Shown here: one piece after another, positions 62,406 to 64,000 of the stretch
Position numbering within the stretch: position 1 is the first letter of the stretch
Layout of the letters: the number at the start of each line of letters is the position of its first letter
NCBI RefSeq assembly: GCF_001189295.1
Contig: NZ_CP012159.1
Span: 9,036,501-9,100,500, forward strand
Source: Chondromyces crocatus
Lineage (GTDB): Bacteria; Myxococcota_A; Polyangia; Polyangiales; Polyangiaceae
Reading direction: 5' to 3'
DNA length: 64,000 nucleotides
Translations under genes and position numbers: made by a program
Notes under the pieces: model-generated
The model's input: the letters and a program-made list of their open reading frames with translations, nothing else
Database searches by the model: none
What the model was told of the DNA's origin: nothing

Positions 62406-62550
62406 ACAGACGCCGGAGCCATTCCCCGGCGAACCTTGCGACCCGACAGGCCAGAGGAGAATGCTTCGCGACGGCATTCGCTTGCGCTGAAGTGAATCGA
62501 AGGTTCTATCAGCACACAACGACAACGCTCCAGCAACGCTGACCCTGCCG

Positions 62551-63690
62551 CTACGGCTCCTCGGCCACCACCAGCACGATCTTTCCCCGTGTGTGCCTCG
62601 TCGCGATCATCTCGTGTGCCGTCCGCACCTCCGAGAGGGGAAGGGTCTCCGACACCAGCGGCCGCACCTTCTTCTCCTCGATGAGTGCCGTCATCTTCTC
62701 CAGCGTCGCCGCATCGGGGTGCGCTTGCACCCTGGCTCCCTGGATCCCTCGTTTCTTCAGCGCCTCGGCGTCCGGCGCCTCCAGGAGCGTCGCCAGGAAC
62801 CCTCCCCTGCGCACCACGTCGATCGAACGCTTCGTCGTATCTCCGCCAACGTTGTCGAGCACCACGTCCACGTTCCTCACGACGCGATCGAAGCTCGTCC
62901 TCGTGTAGTCGATCGCCAGGTCCGCCCCCAGCTCGCGCAGCAGCTCCTGGTTGCGCGTCGACGCCGTCGCCAGCACCCGCGCTCCGCGCGCCTTCGCAAG
63001 CTGGACCGCGAACACCCCGACCCCGCCCGATGCTCCCTGGATGAGCACCGTCTGCCCCTTCTCCAGGGACGCCGTCTCGAAGAGACCTTGCCACGCCGTG
63101 AGCCCCGCCAGCGGCACCGCAGCCGCCTCCTTGAACGAAAGCGACGCGGGCTTCAGCGCGGCTTCCCCTTCCTTCACGATCGCGTACTCCGCGTAGCCAC
63201 CCCCGCGCGCTTGATCCAGGAACGCATACACCGCGTCCCCTTGCTTGAAGCGCGACACCCCCTCGCCCACCTGCGTGACCACCCCGGCGACATCCAGCCC
63301 GAGCACGAACGGCAGCCGACTCTCCATCAGCGCCCTCAGATCCTTGCGGGTGGCTTGCCGCATCTTGGCGTCGACGGGGTTCACCCCGGCCGCGATGACG
63401 CGAACGAGCAGCTCACCTGCCTTCGGCTCGGGCCGCGGGATCTCTTCCTGCTGCATGACGTCCGCATCTCCCACGGCATGGATGCGGATCGCCTTCATCA
63501 TCGCCCGCTTCGGCTCCAGCTGTGGCGCCGGTGCCACCGGCGCTGCGCTCGGCGAGGCTTCGCTCGGTTGAACCGGCTCCGACGGACGAGTCTCTGCAGC
63601 GGGGGCCGCGCAGGAAAGAATGCCCACCAGGCAAGAGCACACCGCAGCCATCCAGGGGGCGCGCAGCGCGCCGGCGAGGTCGTCCATCAT
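62551..63690 (-). CDS. quinone oxidoreductase-like MDR protein with lipoprotein signal
   Basis: 379 residues from the ATG at 63690 (MMDDLAGAL), with GAAGGG upstream. Residues 1-30 are hydrophobic and end GILSCAAPA, a lipobox-like site, followed by a Pro/Ser/Ala linker (about 30-60). The body is a medium-chain dehydrogenase of the zeta-crystallin/quinone oxidoreductase type without zinc ligands: VIAAGVNPVDAKMR, GLDVAGVV, the NADPH motif QGASGGVGVFAVQLA and LDNVGGDT. The C-terminus has RTAHEMIATRHTRGKIVL. Most family members are soluble, so an exported lipoprotein form is odd; export of an NADPH enzyme would need explanation. The signal may instead be a membrane anchor facing the cytosol. Confidence 0.85.
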   Translation of the reverse strand: MMDDLAGALRAPWMAAVCSCLVGILSCAAPAAETRPSEPVQPSEASPSAAPVAPAPQLEPKRAMMKAIRIHAVGDADVMQQEEIPRPEPKAGELLVRVIAAGVNPVDAKMRQATRKDLRALMESRLPFVLGLDVAGVVTQVGEGVSRFKQGDAVYAFLDQARGGGYAEYAIVKEGEAALKPASLSFKEAAAVPLAGLTAWQGLFETASLEKGQTVLIQGASGGVGVFAVQLAKARGARVLATASTRNQELLRELGADLAIDYTRTSFDRVVRNVDVVLDNVGGDTTKRSIDVVRRGGFLATLLEAPDAEALKKRGIQGARVQAHPDAATLEKMTALIEEKKVRPLVSETLPLSEVRTAHEMIATRHTRGKIVLVVAEEP

Positions 63691-63861
63691 GTTCGCATTC
63701 CCTTCGTTTGAAGGGCCTACGTAGCGTCCAGAGACGAGCGAAGCAACCGACTCGCGGGCACGGCGCCTGTGCCTGCAAGGCACGCGACGAAGCCCTTCGA
63801 TGGTGCCACCCCGAGCGCGCGATGCGCCTCCCCACATCACAGCTTCACCGCAGGAGGAGCG

Positions 63862-64000
63862 CTATGCCGACGTCCCCAGCTCCCCCAGCCGCCGCTCCAG
63901 GTACGCTCGCTCCTGCGCGTTCCTCGCCAGCCCGATCGCTGCGGTGTACGCCGCGCGCGCTTCCTCCTGGCGCCCCAGCCGCCGCAGCAACTCTCCCCGT
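63862..64000 (-). CDS. C-terminal end of an ECF-like sigma factor (SigI/DUF6596 type), truncated by window edge
   Basis: Only the last 45 codons are inside the window, ending at the TAG whose complement is 63862-63864. The visible part, RGELLRRLGRQEEARAAY and so on to LERRLGELGTSA, is a TPR-like helix pair typical of the tail of RNA polymerase sigma factors of the DUF6596/ECF41-related group. A general tetratricopeptide protein is the alternative. The bulk of the gene lies right of the window. Confidence 0.6.
   Translation of the reverse strand, partial: RGELLRRLGRQEEARAAYTAAIGLARNAQERAYLERRLGELGTSA

Overview
The window looks like a chromosomal segment of a myxobacterium, most likely of the Sorangium/Polyangium/Chondromyces type. 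Base composition is very GC-rich throughout, with strongly GC-biased third codon positions that leave long open antisense frames. The gene content fits that group: an NRPS operon, a YcaO-type peptide-modification locus, a bacteriophytochrome with its heme oxygenase, a VgrG/DUF2169/DUF3540/DUF4150 injection-tip module, Gly-rich lipoproteins, a eukaryote-like kinase fold, a group-2 sigma factor and a family-B DNA polymerase. The taxonomic call is inference. No rRNA, tRNA, CRISPR array, prophage or intact transposon was seen.

Region 1 (1-10940) is a RiPP (ribosomally made, post-translationally modified peptide) locus cut by the left edge. It holds a YcaO cyclodehydratase (5' end outside), an arginase-fold enzyme with an extra N-terminal domain resembling a RiPP recognition element, a C39-peptidase/ABC exporter, a second ABC exporter, a HlyD-type adaptor and a JmjC/cupin oxygenase. 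The combination suggests a peptide whose Cys/Ser/Thr residues are cyclised and whose Arg residues may be converted to ornithine, possibly also hydroxylated, then cut and exported. No convincing precursor gene lies inside the window; it is probably to the left.

Region 2 (11225-14603) is a patchy stretch: a lipoprotein with 60-bp tandem repeats and a three-unit C-terminal domain, an orphan gene of lower GC content, and a decayed IS5-type transposase. Region 3 (14604-29441, minus strand) is a three-gene NRPS operon read right to left as A-T-C-A-T-E / C-A-T / C-A-T-E. It has four amino-acid-loading modules, two epimerase domains and no thioesterase.

Region 4 (29442-41237) is mostly core metabolism and stress: a bulb-type lectin, an SDR plus small partner, methylthioribose-1-phosphate isomerase, a Tat/lipoprotein dioxygenase-like protein, a striking array of about 23 in-register 22-bp repeats, an ArsR regulator preceded by four 16-bp repeats, then lipoyl synthase, a TerB-like protein and an E1alpha-E1beta-E2 2-oxoacid dehydrogenase set without E3. 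Lipoyl synthase would supply the cofactor for the nearby E2.

Region 5 (41389-55847) carries bphO-bphP (a photosensor without a kinase), a DNA methyltransferase, a kinase-fold protein lacking the catalytic Asp, the five-gene VgrG-DUF2169-pentapeptide-DUF3540-PAAR-like module and a second DNA methyltransferase. Region 6 (56002-64000) has a group-2 sigma factor, a divergent SDR/LysR pair, a family-B DNA polymerase, a lipoprotein-like quinone oxidoreductase and the tail of what looks like an ECF-type sigma factor running off the right edge.
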